From: Bacillota bacterium
GTDB taxonomy: Bacteria > Bacillota_I > Bacilli_A > RFN20 > CAG-826
Length of the DNA: 6,082 nt
NCBI GenBank assembly: GCA_026387995.1
Contig: JAPLKQ010000004.1
Span: 1-6,082 of the forward strand
Reading direction: 5' to 3'
The position numbers were made by a program, and so were the translations under genes. Shown here one piece after another: positions 6,076 to 6,082 of this stretch. Numbering within the stretch: the first letter of the stretch is position 1; every line of letters starts with the position of its first letter. The notes below the pieces were generated by a model that searched no databases, was not told the DNA's origin, and was given only the letters and a program-made list of their open reading frames with translations.

Positions 6076-6082
6076 CCCACGG

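Overview
The window is a single co-directional block on the + strand: the 3' part of one operon, closed by an intrinsic terminator. It holds six genes. They are a 5'-truncated KAS III (FabH-like) condensing enzyme (1-954), two LivH/LivM-type permeases (954-1853 and 1858-2988), two LivG/LivF-type ATPases (2978-3853 and 3855-4628), and a lipid-anchored extracellular substrate-binding protein (4648-6021). A 10-bp stem hairpin lies at 6038-6063. I see no promoter in the window, so the operon promoter probably lies upstream of position 1. No intergenic gap exceeds 19 nt, and there are no RNA genes, mobile elements or CRISPR arrays.

The last five genes make a complete ABC importer of the hydrophobic/branched-chain amino acid transporter (HAAT, Liv) class: binding protein, two different membrane subunits and two different ATPases. 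The FabH-like gene is joined to livH by a TAGTG stop/start overlap, which suggests that the enzyme and the importer are made together. The substrate cannot be read from the sequence. Two residues that hold the amino-acid ligand in E. coli LivJ look replaced here in a by-eye alignment. Together with the condensing-enzyme neighbour, this makes a carboxylic acid or acyl-type ligand a reasonable alternative to leucine, isoleucine or valine. That is inference.

The organism looks like a monoderm bacterium of the Bacillota/Mycoplasmatota kind. The binding protein is a lipoprotein with a Ser/Glu-rich tether instead of a periplasmic protein, most genes have purine-rich Shine-Dalgarno sites, and stops are mostly TAA. 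G+C looks moderate, near one half. TGG encodes Trp and no gene needs TGA to be read through, so the standard bacterial code fits. The Ser-Ser-Ser-Glu lipoprotein linker recalls Acholeplasma/Izemoplasma-like or Erysipelotrichia-like bacteria, but this placement is tentative.

Overall this is a recognisable transport operon, not a clearly new system. The points worth a second look are the enzyme-transporter coupling, the binding-pocket substitutions, the complementary motif losses in the two ATPases, the N-terminal extension of LivG with an out-of-frame ribosome site inside it, and the repeat-built lipoprotein tether.
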